Below the pieces are notes generated by a model, which was given only the letters and a program-made list of their open reading frames with translations, did no database searches and had not been told where the DNA came from. Positions 1 through 7,606 of a stretch of DNA of 64,000 bases are shown here, piece by piece. Location: contig JAXDFZ010000011.1 of assembly GCA_034665305.1 (NCBI GenBank), forward strand, positions 496,001 through 560,000. Direction: 5' to 3'. Both the position numbers and the translations under genes were made by a program. The stretch is from DASXRU01 sp034665305. GTDB lineage: Bacteria > Acidobacteriota > Blastocatellia > Pyrinomonadales > Pyrinomonadaceae. Each line of letters begins with the position of its first letter. Position 1 is the stretch's first letter.

Positions 1-38
1 AAGTAGGCAGGACCGCTGGTTGATTGCGTTGAAATGGA

Positions 39-791
39 TCAGCCGATTTCGCGACGCACAAATCCCCAGCATCCTAAAGCCGCGGCCACGGTTGCGCCCA
101 CGACTGCCACCGCCGTGATTCGATCCTGCCCGGCCGCGCCATTCAATACGGCACGAATCGGCAGAGACCACGGGAACCAGGATCCGAGCAATGATGATTG
201 GATCGCGAAAATACCGACGATCATCGCGCACATGCCAAAGCCCATCGCCACCGTATAACTATGCCACCGCAAACTTACCCAATGCTGAATCGCTACGCCT
301 AGCAGCGCTGATACCGACACTCTCAGCATCGGCACGACAAACGGACTCAACGGCATCCTGCCCATACTCAAGTCCGGGTGCAGAAGTTTAAGGACCCGCC
401 CGCTACCGATCGTTCCCGCAATCAGAACTGCATGCGCCGCCCACAACAGAGTAATTGTGACCACTAACTTGCTGACGTACACGGTCCAACGCGGCGCCGG
501 CAATGCCAGCAGGCTCTTCCAGTTTTTTCCCGTATTCTCCAATCCGGCCAGCAGCGACGTTTCCAGCGTCACGAACATGGGCATCATCAGGAGTGTCCAA
601 ACCTCTACGGTTTGCCGGACCATCGGCGGCCACGCATCCTTGCCGTCATGAATTAGACCGCGGGCGCCCTTGGCCGTTACTGCGAATTCGATAAGGACCA
701 TCACCAGCGGCGACACCAGGACCATCCACAACGCGAGGGTGCGCTTCAGCTTGAGGCACTCCGTCGTTAGCACTCGCAGAAACATGCGCAT
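39..791 (-). CDS. ABC-2 type transporter permease
   Basis: A 250-residue integral membrane protein with about six hydrophobic segments. It opens with a charged cytoplasmic stretch (LTTECLKLKRTLALW) typical of ABC-2 permeases of the lantibiotic-immunity/BcrB type. It lies 3 bp downstream of the ATPase gene on the same strand, so the two almost certainly form one exporter, with this protein as the membrane channel. The substrate cannot be told from sequence; antibiotic peptides or lipids are usual for the family. Start is ATG at 791; an in-frame ATG two codons later is an alternative. Family call is by topology, context and the N-terminal motif. Confidence 0.8.
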   Translation of the reverse strand: MRMFLRVLTTECLKLKRTLALWMVLVSPLVMVLIEFAVTAKGARGLIHDGKDAWPPMVRQTVEVWTLLMMPMFVTLETSLLAGLENTGKNWKSLLALPAPRWTVYVSKLVVTITLLWAAHAVLIAGTIGSGRVLKLLHPDLSMGRMPLSPFVVPMLRVSVSALLGVAIQHWVSLRWHSYTVAMGFGMCAMIVGIFAIQSSLLGSWFPWSLPIRAVLNGAAGQDRITAVAVVGATVAAALGCWGFVRREIG

Positions 792-794
792 CAG

Positions 795-1703
795 TTAACC
801 GTTAACCTCCGCCTGGGTCATTTTCAGAAACACTTCTTCCAATGAATCCGATTCCACACTCAGATGGTGAACCTCAAAACCCGCCTCAATCAGCGCGCGA
901 TTTATCGCCCCGGCCGATTCGACATCCGACGCCAGGAGATGATCGTGCTCACGCCGCGCTTCCCAACCCTTTGACCGCAGCAGCGCCAACCCACGCTCGA
1001 TTTCGTTGATGCCTATGCGCACCCGCGATTGGCGCAACTGTTTTAGTTCCGCAATCGATCCCTGAAAAACCAGTGCGCCTTGTGAAAGCATTCCCACGTG
1101 CGTCGCTACCTGCTCGACTTCCGTAAGCAGGTGACTTGATAGAAAGACCGTAACGCCATGGTCAGCAGGCAGTCGCCGGATCAACGATCGCATTTCCTGA
1201 ATTCCCGCCGGGTCCAGCCCGTTCGTCGGCTCATCGAGAATCAACAACTCGCGCTTGCCCAGGAAAGCCTGCGCCAAACCAAGACGTTGTTTCATTCCCA
1301 GTGAAAAAGTTTTGACGAGGTTGCGGCTGGCGTTCTCCAGGCCCACGATGCGCAACACGCGATCGATGTCAGTGCGTGGCGCGTTCAGGATGCAGCGAGG
1401 AATCTCCAGATTCTCCCGCGCCGACAGATGTTCATAGAGCGACGGCGTTTCCACCAGGGAACCGGTGCGCGCCAGAATGTCACTGCGATGGTTGCGCAGA
1501 TCGAGCCCGAACAACGCGACGTCGCCGCCCGTCGGCCGCAATAGGCCCAGCAGCATGCGTATGGTCGTGCTCTTGCCCGCGCCGTTCGGTCCCAGGAAGG
1601 CATAGATACTTCCCGCCTGGACCTCCAGGCTGATGTCTCGAACAGCAGGCTGGCCATGAAAAACCTTGGTGAGCGCTTCGGTCGAGATTACGACGTTAGT
1701 CAT
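795..1703 (-). CDS. ABC transporter ATP-binding protein (BcrA/CcmA-like)
   Basis: 302 residues. Walker A GPNGAGKST lies near residue 38. The signature region reads SLGMKQRLGLAQAF, followed by Walker B LLILDEPTNGLDP and an H-loop histidine in FLSSHLL. The extra C-terminal region of about 80 residues (LRQSRVRIGINEIERGL onward) is usual for drug and bacteriocin exporters of the BcrA group. It should hydrolyse ATP at the inner face of the membrane to drive the permease encoded 3 bp downstream. All catalytic motifs are intact. The start ATG at 1703 leaves about 170 bp to the divergent lipoprotein gene. Confidence 0.9.
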   Translation of the reverse strand: MTNVVISTEALTKVFHGQPAVRDISLEVQAGSIYAFLGPNGAGKSTTIRMLLGLLRPTGGDVALFGLDLRNHRSDILARTGSLVETPSLYEHLSARENLEIPRCILNAPRTDIDRVLRIVGLENASRNLVKTFSLGMKQRLGLAQAFLGKRELLILDEPTNGLDPAGIQEMRSLIRRLPADHGVTVFLSSHLLTEVEQVATHVGMLSQGALVFQGSIAELKQLRQSRVRIGINEIERGLALLRSKGWEARREHDHLLASDVESAGAINRALIEAGFEVHHLSVESDSLEEVFLKMTQAEVNG

Positions 1704-1872
1704 TAATAGATAGACGCCCGCGGCGGAGGATGCTTAACAAACTCATCTTTGAGAAACTGAATTCTCCCCGTATCATGACCGGATTACCAGTATCTACATC
1801 GATCGCTTTGGCCAGAAGTTCAAGGACCGAAGCTTACAGGCTTTATAACTTGTCCATCAGGAGAAAAGAATA

Positions 1873-2307
1873 ATGAAAAGTTTGACGCTGTGTCTTGCGC
1901 TGATCGCCGCAGGCAGTTTGCTGGCCTGTTCGCCAACGGAAACCAACACAACCACGAATGCGCCGGCGAGCACACCCGCGAAGACACCGGCCAGCGCTCC
2001 GAGCGGATCGCTGAAGGACCCGAAGAGTTCGATTGCCTATCAATTCGAATTGGTTAAGGCCGGCGATTTGGACAAACTCAAAGCCGCCTTGACCGAGCGG
2101 GTGCGCGACAACCTAACGCAAGAGGTTCTCGACAAAGCCAAAAACGACGCGGCGAACTACACGATTGATGATTTATACGAGTCCGCCGACATGGGCGAGT
2201 CCGACGGCCAGAAAACCGCGAAGATAAAAATGAAGAACGGACGAACGCTGACGACGCTGATCGAGACCGACGGTCAATGGTTGGCTGACACCATCTGGTT
2301 TAAGTAG
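1873..2307 (+). CDS. small secreted lipoprotein, unknown function
   Basis: 144 residues with a clear lipoprotein signal: MKS, a hydrophobic stretch, then lipobox SLLAC with Cys at 19. A Thr/Pro/Ala-rich linker (about 22-48) precedes a small folded domain ending DGQWLADTIWFK. That ending resembles the alpha+beta DUF4878-like/NTF2-like lipoproteins, in which a helical part (YQFELVKAGDLDKLKAALTE) is followed by strands. A good ribosome site (AGGAGA) stands about 9 bases before ATG. It is transcribed divergently from the ABC exporter. The function is not known and the family link is tentative. Confidence 0.75.
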   Translation: MKSLTLCLALIAAGSLLACSPTETNTTTNAPASTPAKTPASAPSGSLKDPKSSIAYQFELVKAGDLDKLKAALTERVRDNLTQEVLDKAKNDAANYTIDDLYESADMGESDGQKTAKIKMKNGRTLTTLIETDGQWLADTIWFK

Positions 2308-2347
2308 CGGTGGGGCGTGAGCAGTGGGCAGCAAAGGTAGTCGCGAA

Positions 2348-2432
2348 GCGGGGCAGTAGCGCGACCTAGGGAGGGCTCCGGTAGAGTGCAAGCAAGGGGG
2401 AGCCCTCCCTAACGGTCGGGCTACTGCCCCGC
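2348..2432. repeat. REPIN-like inverted repeat, family B, copy 1
   Basis: About 85 bp with arms GGGGCAGTAGCGCGACC and GGTCGGGCTACTGCCCC, plus inner GGGAGGGCTCC/GGAGCCCTCCC. The same arms recur at 30241-30329, 31446-31533 and, as a half copy, at 31141-31171. It lies just after the lipoprotein gene and could also act as a transcript-end hairpin. Confidence 0.75.
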
Positions 2433-2475
2433 TAACGCGTACGCCGATGACTAGCGAGGGAGCATAGCCCGCGCA

Positions 2476-2698
2476 GCGGGCGGCGATACCCGTAGCCCAC
2501 AGCGCGAGCTGTGGGATCACGCCGGCGATTCGAACGCAAGCTCGCGAAGCGAGCGACATAAACCTGAGCGGTGCGGTGCAATCACCGTCTAACTAATGTC
2601 GCGCCGCTGGGGCTTGGATTCGATGCGCGCGACTTTACCCACAGCTGGCGCTGTGGGCTACGGATATGCCGTTGGCGGCGCCAACTGGTTGACCGTTG
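2476..2698. repeat. 222-bp repeat A, copy 1, with terminal inverted repeats
   Basis: Direct repeat of 2765-2986 with only a few differences and a 1-bp indel near 2576. Within the unit, the left end (GTAGCCCACAGC...GCTGTGGG) is nearly the reverse complement of the right end (CCCACAGC...GCTGTGGGCTAC), and each end is itself a hairpin. This is the layout of a non-autonomous element or REPIN. The open frames crossing it on both strands are by-products of the repeat. Confidence 0.8.
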
Positions 2699-2764
2699 CT
2701 TCATCGGAGTGCCGAGGCAGGCCAGCCCACGCAGTAGGGTGAAATCGCAAAAGAAGCCCGCAGA

Positions 2765-2986
2765 GCGGGCGGCGATACCCGTAGCCCACAGCGCGAGCTG
2801 TGGGATCACGCCGGCGATTCGAACCCAAGCTCGCGAAGCGAGCGACATAAACCTGAGCGGTGCGGCCAATCACCGTCTAACTAATGTCGCCCCGCTGGGG
2901 CTTGGATTCGATGCGCGCGACTTTACCCACAGCTGGCGCTGTGGGCTACGGCTATGCCGTTGGCTGCGCCAACTGGTTGACCGTTG
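2765..2986. repeat. 222-bp repeat A, copy 2
   Basis: Second copy of repeat A, in the same orientation, separated from copy 1 by 66 bp of unrelated DNA. The shared part runs from GCGGGCGGCGATACCCG to CAACTGGTTGACCGTTG. From 2987 to 3138 no gene is visible. Confidence 0.8.
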
Positions 2987-3138
2987 GTCTGCACCGCCTA
3001 ATCTCCAACCCCGCCTGTCAACGTTCCTCGCTCGCAACGTGGCCTCAGGCGACACTGATTTGTGGAAGGATCGCGCTCCATTTCAATTTGAGGTATTGTC
3101 CGTCGAGAAAATAACTCCGCGTTCTTAGCGGACGTTCC

Positions 3139-3170
3139 GCCGAACAAATCGTTGGACGCGAGCGGCGGGA
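3139..3170 (+). other. attC left-arm remnant
   Basis: GCCGAACAAATCGTTGGACG and the following GCGAGCGGCGG match the left arm of the full attC site at 3241-3345. No matching right arm follows before the next left arm, so this is a half site left by deletion or recombination at the start of the array. Confidence 0.6.
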
Positions 3171-3240
3171 GCATGACGTCGCAACGCGAAACTTTTCGCA
3201 CCTTGAAATGAATGGCGTTGCGTGATTCTATCAATGGGCT

Positions 3241-3345
3241 GCCGAACAAATCGTTGGACGCGAGCGGCGGAAGCGTGTTTCGCAACTTGATTCGTCCGGC
3301 GATGCTTGATTGAATCGCGCCGCCGCGTCAACTCAGACGTTATGT
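3241..3345 (+). other. attC-like recombination site 1
   Basis: 105 bp imperfect palindrome with the layout of an integron attC. The left end is GCCGAAC. The left arm (GTTGGACGCGAGCGGCG) pairs with the right arm (CGCCGCCGCGTCAAC), leaving single unpaired bases on one side. The right end is GTTATGT, close to the core GTTRRRY. The loop of about 50 bp is similar in the copies at 6208 and 5474. It stands directly before the cassette gene at 3366. Confidence 0.8.
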
Positions 3346-3365
3346 GCTTCTGGTGACCCAACGTT

Positions 3366-3815
3366 ATGAGAAAGCCCATTTTTTATTACCTGGCAGGCGT
3401 CCTGAGCGTGATCGCGGTCCTTGTTGTCCTTTGGGCTTTCGGATTGATTCTCGCGAAGGCTTTCGATTTCGGCGGCGGTGGTAGCGACTACATTGTGACG
3501 GAGACTTCACCGTCGCCCGACGGTAAATATGTGGCCACCATTTACAATGTCGCGGGCGGCGGGGCCGCCGGGTGGTGTAGCCGCCGCGCCACCGTGAACC
3601 CTTCCAGCGAACCCTTCACGATCGAGCGGGAGAAACGCGAGGGTAAATATCTCGTCTTTGATGTCAGCTGCGGAACCGAAGTCAACGCAAAATGGGAAGG
3701 CGACAGAAGCCTTCTCATTACGTACAAAAACCTAAACAAAGATTTCGGTATCACGGTCTACAAAAAACCTTCTGATTGGGATCGGAACGTGGCGATCAAA
3801 TATATCGAAGAGTAG
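3366..3815 (+). CDS. cassette-encoded membrane-anchored protein, unknown
   Basis: 149 residues. One N-terminal membrane segment (about 7-31, YYLAGVLSVIAVLVVLWAFG) leads to a Gly-rich turn and an extracytoplasmic domain. That domain opens with ETSPSPDGKYVATIYNV, a strand pair common in small exported beta-rich proteins (DUF5412-like in appearance). Three cysteines (WCSRR, DVSCGT) are seen. The ATG is 20 bp after the attC core and the stop is 17 bp before the next attC, as expected for an integron cassette. No enzyme motif was recognised. Confidence 0.75.
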   Translation: MRKPIFYYLAGVLSVIAVLVVLWAFGLILAKAFDFGGGGSDYIVTETSPSPDGKYVATIYNVAGGGAAGWCSRRATVNPSSEPFTIEREKREGKYLVFDVSCGTEVNAKWEGDRSLLITYKNLNKDFGITVYKKPSDWDRNVAIKYIEE

Positions 3816-3832
3816 CGTGACCGTGCCAGGCG

Positions 3833-3937
3833 CAATAACAAATCGTTGGACGCGAGCGGCGAAGGCGGGTTCGCGAGATAATTGGTCCGGCAATGGATGA
3901 ATGAATTCGCGCTGTCGCGTCAACTCAGCCGTAAGCC
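3833..3937 (+). other. attC-like recombination site 2
   Basis: The left arm (AACAAATCGTTGGACGCGAG) and right arm (CGCGTCAACTCAGCC) match site 1. The right core is eroded to GTAAGCC. Arms and loop length (105 bp in all) fit the other full sites. It closes the cassette at 3366 and precedes the one at 3969. Confidence 0.75.
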
Positions 3938-3968
3938 AGCCTAGGTCATGGATGTTCAAAACTAACTT

Positions 3969-4409
3969 TTGATTCGTTTTCTGAATGAAGACGACGGGAC
4001 GGGCAAGCTTCACGTGCGCGCTCAGTGCGACGGATTTTCAGGAGAAGGCAGCGCCTGGGTTTCGACCGAGGAACTCAAAGAGTTTGCTTATACTTTGGCC
4101 GTATTCCCGATTCCTGAAGAAAGCCCTCCGGCGATTAGAAGTGGCTTCTACCGTAAAGACAACCGTGGCGAGATAGAACAAGAGCACCTCTCGCTGCGGG
4201 TATATCCTATTGATCATACTGGCCATCTTGGTGTTCAAGTTAGAATCGCGACTGAAGTCTGGCCCCAAATGCGCACCGAATCACAGCACTTTGTGCAGCT
4301 TGAGATTCTTACGAGCTACGAGCCGCTAGCGCGGTTTAGCAGCCAGTTGAAAGCGTTGGTTGGCGGCACCATTGAAGAAGCCATCCTGGAGGCCGATCTC
4401 TCGTCCTGA
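3969..4409 (+). CDS. cassette-encoded soluble protein, unknown
   Basis: 146 residues, no signal peptide, acidic. The only early start in frame is TTG at 3969, 31 bp after the attC core; no better start exists before the conserved-looking region. The order of segments (FSGEGSAWVSTEELKEFA, LSLRVYPIDHTGHLGVQV, ending EPLARFSSQLKALVGGT and an EEAILE tail) recalls small bacterial proteins annotated as WapI-type immunity proteins, but I cannot confirm that. If true, it would be an antitoxin-like cargo, a common cassette content. Confidence 0.65.
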   Translation: MIRFLNEDDGTGKLHVRAQCDGFSGEGSAWVSTEELKEFAYTLAVFPIPEESPPAIRSGFYRKDNRGEIEQEHLSLRVYPIDHTGHLGVQVRIATEVWPQMRTESQHFVQLEILTSYEPLARFSSQLKALVGGTIEEAILEADLSS

Positions 4410-4411
4410 CC

Positions 4412-4521
4412 GGCTGGCTGAAGCCTTACGGCTGACGGCGCGCAACATGTTTTCTCAAGTAACCTTATTAGTTTTGGGCTCAAAGCTGATCGCGCGCCGC
4501 AGCTGAAGGCCGGCGTTCGGC
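4412..4521 (+). other. degenerate attC-like site
   Basis: CTTACGGCTGACGGCGCGC (4425-4443) pairs with GCGCGCCGCAGCTGAAGG (4492-4509), leaving unpaired A bases on one arm. The right end reads GTTCGGC, as in site 3. The arm sequence differs from the common attC type here, so it may be a site acquired with its own cassette. Confidence 0.4.
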
Positions 4522-4724
4522 GTCTTTCCGGTGTCGAAGCATATGAAACTTTTCTAAAGTATGCGGCAATCTCAGTAGCTGCCCAAGCGTTTCTTTGTAT
4601 AATCTTAGGTCTTGCGAGTCATCTATTCTCTACACTGGATTCTCTGTTTGAAAGTCTTCTTCAAGTTTATGATCCGGTAATTGCCTCAGTCCTGAAGCTT
4701 GGAAATTTCAAAGGAGAGTCGAGC

Positions 4725-4931
4725 ATGATGGCAGCAGGATGGTTGGGAATCCCGGCCGGCATCCTAGTTTATGGAATTATTCTCGGAGGTGCTGTTAGCA
4801 TCTTAAAAAAAACACATGCACAATTGAAGGGAAAAGAAAACTCGCGCTTTGTGTTTGCCGCCGCCGAACAAGTTATTGCAAGTGAGCCGCAATTGCTCGG
4901 CTCTCAAGTTCAAAGATCAAATCCAGCTTGA
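4725..4931 (+). CDS. cassette-encoded small membrane protein, start uncertain
   Basis: The first ATG in frame is 4725, with a ribosome site AAGGAGAG about 8 bases upstream, giving 68 residues. One membrane segment (GWLGIPAGILVYGIILGGAV) is followed by a charged tail. The same frame stays open back to 4422 without an ATG. From about 4560 it would encode further hydrophobic helices (YAAISVAAQAFLCIILGLAS, then a HLFSTLDSLF stretch). The native protein may therefore start at a rare codon (CTG) upstream, or the gene may have lost its start when the cassette formed. The 3' end overlaps a weak attC-like site. Confidence 0.5.
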   Translation: MMAAGWLGIPAGILVYGIILGGAVSILKKTHAQLKGKENSRFVFAAAEQVIASEPQLLGSQVQRSNPA

Positions 4932-4969
4932 AGGATGCATGCGGGGCCACCTGAATTCCAACGTTGGAT
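4863..4969 (+). other. weak attC-like site
   Basis: The left end is GCCGAAC and the right end GTTGGAT, a perfect GTTRRRY core. The arms (AGTGAGCCGCAAT against ATGCGGGGCCACCT) pair only partly. Position and length (107 bp) suit an attC between the cassettes at 4725 and 4987, with the upstream gene ending inside it, as cassette genes often do. Confidence 0.35.
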
Positions 4970-4986
4970 CGCTTCTGTTTATTAAG

Positions 4987-5466
4987 ATGAAATCGTTCTT
5001 ACCCTTTGTGTTCATCTTGGCATGTGTACCGTCGTTGTTCGCGCAAGGCGGCCGGCCAGGCGAATGCGTGCGACGCGTGAATATTTTTCGGGACGCACAG
5101 TATGCGCGCCCGCTGCCTGCCCTGAAGCAGGTTGTTGCAGAAAAGTCGCACCATGCCAGAAACACCTTTCACATTTCACCAGTCTGCTACTTCCACGATG
5201 GCGCTAGCAATGCAATGGTGTATTGGCGAGAAGGTCGCGCGTTAATCCTCTGGGAGCCTGATCCATCGGCCACCAGTAACCGTCGACGCCGCGAGCTGGT
5301 CTGGTCCAGACGTTTCCTGAGCCTCGACGAGGATGTCGTTCCGACGTTGGCCGATGTCGGCGGTAGTAACTATTTGTTGACCAGAGAAATGGCTCGCCGC
5401 ATGGTGCGCGAATGCGTGCGCGACGGGAAAACATTTGTGCTTTACAAACGAACTGGCCAACCCTAA
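4987..5466 (+). CDS. cassette-encoded exported protein, unknown
   Basis: 159 residues with a cleavable signal peptide (MKSFLPFVFILACVPSLFAQ, cut likely after FAQ or FA). The mature part of about 140 residues has several Cys (ECV, PVCYF, RECVR) that could form disulfides, plus a YWREGRALILWEP strand pair and an Arg-rich centre. ATG 4987 is chosen because the upstream frame runs through the attC-like DNA and the signal peptide starts exactly here. The attC core lies 17 bp before. No family was recognised. Confidence 0.75.
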   Translation: MKSFLPFVFILACVPSLFAQGGRPGECVRRVNIFRDAQYARPLPALKQVVAEKSHHARNTFHISPVCYFHDGASNAMVYWREGRALILWEPDPSATSNRRRRELVWSRRFLSLDEDVVPTLADVGGSNYLLTREMARRMVRECVRDGKTFVLYKRTGQP

Positions 5467-5473
5467 CGACGCG

Positions 5474-5579
5474 ATCCAACAAATCGTTGGACGCGAGCCG
5501 CGGTAGCGTGTTTTGTAACTAACCTGGTGCAGCGAAAGCTGCTTTGAATCGCGCCGCCGCGTCAACTCAAACGTTCGGC
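5474..5579 (+). other. attC-like recombination site 3
   Basis: The left end ATCCAAC fits RYYYAAC exactly. The left arm (AATCGTTGGACGCGAGC) pairs with the right arm (CGCCGCCGCGTCAACTC). The right end is GTTCGGC. Length is 106 bp. It begins 7 bp after the stop codon of the preceding cassette gene, and the next gene starts 13 bp after it. Confidence 0.82.
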
Positions 5580-5592
5580 ATCTGCCCTATCG

Positions 5593-6198
5593 ATGAAACG
5601 CTTGCTCATACTTTCATTCTTGCTCGCTGCGTACACCTCGGCGCAAGTTCCCGTCGCGCAGACCAACGCATCTAAGCCGGCGCCTGAACGAACTGCCGAT
5701 GAAACGCTCGCGCGTGAAATCGATCACCTGGCAAAACTCGCGGGACTGCCGCCTTTGAAATCATCGAACCTTGCACCGGGCGACGCGGATGCACGCGTCT
5801 GGTATGGTTTCGGCCTAATGCTCCTTGAGGGTTTCGCAATCAAACGAACTAACAACCGATGGCGCGCTTTCCATCTCAAGGCCGACGGTGCCAACCCTCG
5901 TTACATTACAAAGGTGGCGCGAATTCAATTACCCGCGCCCAAATCTGGCTGGAAAAACTGTTGGCGGCGGCTCACTGAGGCCGGTATCCTAACGTTACCG
6001 AGCGGAACCGAACTACCAGATCCCGATGCCGAAGGGTTCTATGTGGAAACGATGGCTGACGGTTCTTACCGGAACTTCGAATACACTTCGCCCGAATATT
6101 CTGAGTCGCCCAATGCGAAACGAATGATGGCTATCGGTGGCATTATCTTTGAGGAATTCGGATTGCCGCGGTTTCACGTCGCGCGGCGCTCGCAATAA
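5593..6198 (+). CDS. cassette-encoded exported protein, unknown
   Basis: 201 residues with a signal peptide (MKRLLILSFLLAAYTSAQ). A Pro/Ala/Thr-rich linker follows, then a domain with a WYGFGLMLLEGFAIKRTNN segment and a C-terminal part (SGTELPDPDAEGFYVETMAD) with acidic, possibly metal-binding, residues. It ends with a helix (NAKRMMAIGGIIFEEFGLP). ATG 5593 directly follows attC site 3. Probably periplasmic. No known family was recognised, and its neighbours give no functional hint beyond being independent cassettes. Confidence 0.75.
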   Translation: MKRLLILSFLLAAYTSAQVPVAQTNASKPAPERTADETLAREIDHLAKLAGLPPLKSSNLAPGDADARVWYGFGLMLLEGFAIKRTNNRWRAFHLKADGANPRYITKVARIQLPAPKSGWKNCWRRLTEAGILTLPSGTELPDPDAEGFYVETMADGSYRNFEYTSPEYSESPNAKRMMAIGGIIFEEFGLPRFHVARRSQ

Positions 6199-6207
6199 CC
6201 CGACGAT

Positions 6208-6312
6208 GCCGAACAAATCGTTGGACGCGAGCGGCGGGAGCGTGTTCGCATCATGACTGGTCCGGCGAGGCTTGATTGAAATCGCGCCGCCGCGTCAACT
6301 CCGCCGTTTGGC
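6208..6312 (+). other. attC-like recombination site 4
   Basis: Nearly the same as site 1 in both arms and in the loop (TGGTCCGGCGAGGCTTGATT). Left end GCCGAAC; right end GTTTGGC, one base off the GTTRRRY core. 105 bp. It starts 9 bp after the stop of the previous cassette gene. Confidence 0.82.
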
Positions 6313-6418
6313 GTTACTTCGTCTCGTATCTTGTGATGAAAATAAGGAACGAGTGCAGTTTCCAAGCACATCGTTGATTGCGGTTTCGGGTGGCTCATTT
6401 ACGATGGAGAAGTTCCTG

Positions 6419-6901
6419 ATGAAACAAGCAAAGAACACGATTTGCCTTTGGTACGATCGCGACGCCGAAGAGGCGGCGCGTTTTTACGCCGAGACCTTTC
6501 CCGATTCATCCGTTGGCGCGGTACACCGCGCACCGGGAGATTTTCCGTCCGGGAAGGAAGGGGATGTGTTGACGGTCGAGTTTACCGTGATGGGAATTCC
6601 CTGCATCGGTCTCAATGGTGGACCCACCTTCAAGCACAACGAAGCATTCTCGTTTCAGGTCGCAACTACTGACCAGGCCGAAACGGATCGTTACTGGAAC
6701 GCGATCGTCGGCAACGGCGGGGAAGAGAGTGCGTGCGGCTGGTGCAAGGACAAATGGGGTCTGTCCTGGCAGATTACACCGCTGGCCCTGACAAAAGCGG
6801 TAACCGATCCCGATCGCGCTGTTGCCAAGCGCGCGTTCGATGCGATGATGCAGATGAAAAAGATTGACGTAGCTGCAATCGAGGCGGCTGTCCGCGGTTA
6901 A
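6419..6901 (+). CDS. PhnB-like VOC family protein
   Basis: 160 residues of the 3-demethylubiquinone-methyltransferase-like (PhnB) branch of the VOC fold. The marks are the opening NTICLWYDRDAEEAARFY, the central VEFTVMGIPCIGLNGGP, the FQVATTDQAETDRYW segment and the GWCKDKWGLSWQITP signature. Such proteins are usually of unknown substrate; the name reflects a domain, not a proven reaction. ATG 6419 is preferred because the family begins there and a GGAGA lies 9 bases upstream; a longer frame reaches into the attC site. It is the best recognised cassette gene of the array. Confidence 0.88.
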   Translation: MKQAKNTICLWYDRDAEEAARFYAETFPDSSVGAVHRAPGDFPSGKEGDVLTVEFTVMGIPCIGLNGGPTFKHNEAFSFQVATTDQAETDRYWNAIVGNGGEESACGWCKDKWGLSWQITPLALTKAVTDPDRAVAKRAFDAMMQMKKIDVAAIEAAVRG

Positions 6902-6979
6902 GGGGCAAAGGGCTAGGCGCAAAGGGCTAGGCGCAAAGGGCGAAGACTTTGCGCCGCCGCATCAACTCAGACGTTGGGG
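6901..6979 (+). repeat. attC right half with tandem repeat replacing the left arm
   Basis: The right arm GCCGCCGCATCAACTCAGAC and the end GTTGGGG match the other attC sites. Where the left arm should be there are tandem units of AAAGGGCTAGGCGC (6907-6942), the last forming a hairpin GCGCAAAG...CTTTGCGC. The site has probably lost recombination ability. Confidence 0.6.
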
Positions 6980-7024
6980 CATTTTCTCGTAGGCAATCTG
7001 TCAATCGTGATCGAAGGAATTTTC

Positions 7025-7590
7025 ATGAATCGCTTTGTGGTTATGCTTACCACCGCGCTTTTGTGCGTCGCCGTGTCAGCCCGAGCACAGACATCTATTA
7101 AGCCTGCCAGCATCTACCACCAGAATGGAATAACCGTTGTGTCTCCTAACCAACCTGGATGGAGATTACTCAAGAGAGATAAATCGGAGACGGTATTTGA
7201 GAAACGCGATGAGAGCGGAATCTTCAACGCGAGCGTCAAAATTATCCGAACAAAAACTTTTGAGACGGAAAAGGACCGGTTGACTGGCTGGGAAGCTCTT
7301 AAACAAGAGAATTCAGTAAGTTGAAGCAGGATCACCTTCACTTCAATTACACGAGGTTCAAGGGTGCGGTGTGCTTGCAGTATGATGCGATATTCCCGCT
7401 CGAGAAGACATCAGCAAACAAGTTTGCGCATTTCAACGTCAAAGGCTATCTACTTCCGCTCTCGAACGCTAAGGACGCCGCTGTTCAAATAGAGTTTTCC
7501 AACTACTCGAATACCAGAGGAATGACGGAAGAGTCATCTTCTCTAAGCGAGGAGTTTTTTGAGAAGCTGACATTTCCCAAGCGGCAGTAA
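7025..7590 (+). pseudogene. cassette-encoded exported protein, frameshifted
   Basis: Two frames together look like one protein of about 187 residues. The first (7025-7324) has a signal peptide ending in SARAQ and then SIYHQNGITVVSPNQPGW. It stops at 7322. The second (7321-7590) continues in the -1 frame with HLHFNYTRFKGAVCLQYD and ends FFEKLTFPKRQ, with no start or signal of its own. No slippery heptamer is seen at the joint near 7315, so a mutation or sequencing error is likelier than programmed frameshifting. Function unknown. It follows the half attC at 6901-6979. Confidence 0.6.
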
Positions 7591-7606
7591 GAACAGGAGA
7601 GAACCC

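Noticed and set aside
2571..3128. Open frame of 185 codons over repeat A
   Set aside because: The frame follows the two repeat copies and gives the same peptide twice (APLGLGFDARDFTHSWR). It is a by-product of the repeat, with no ribosome site or family.
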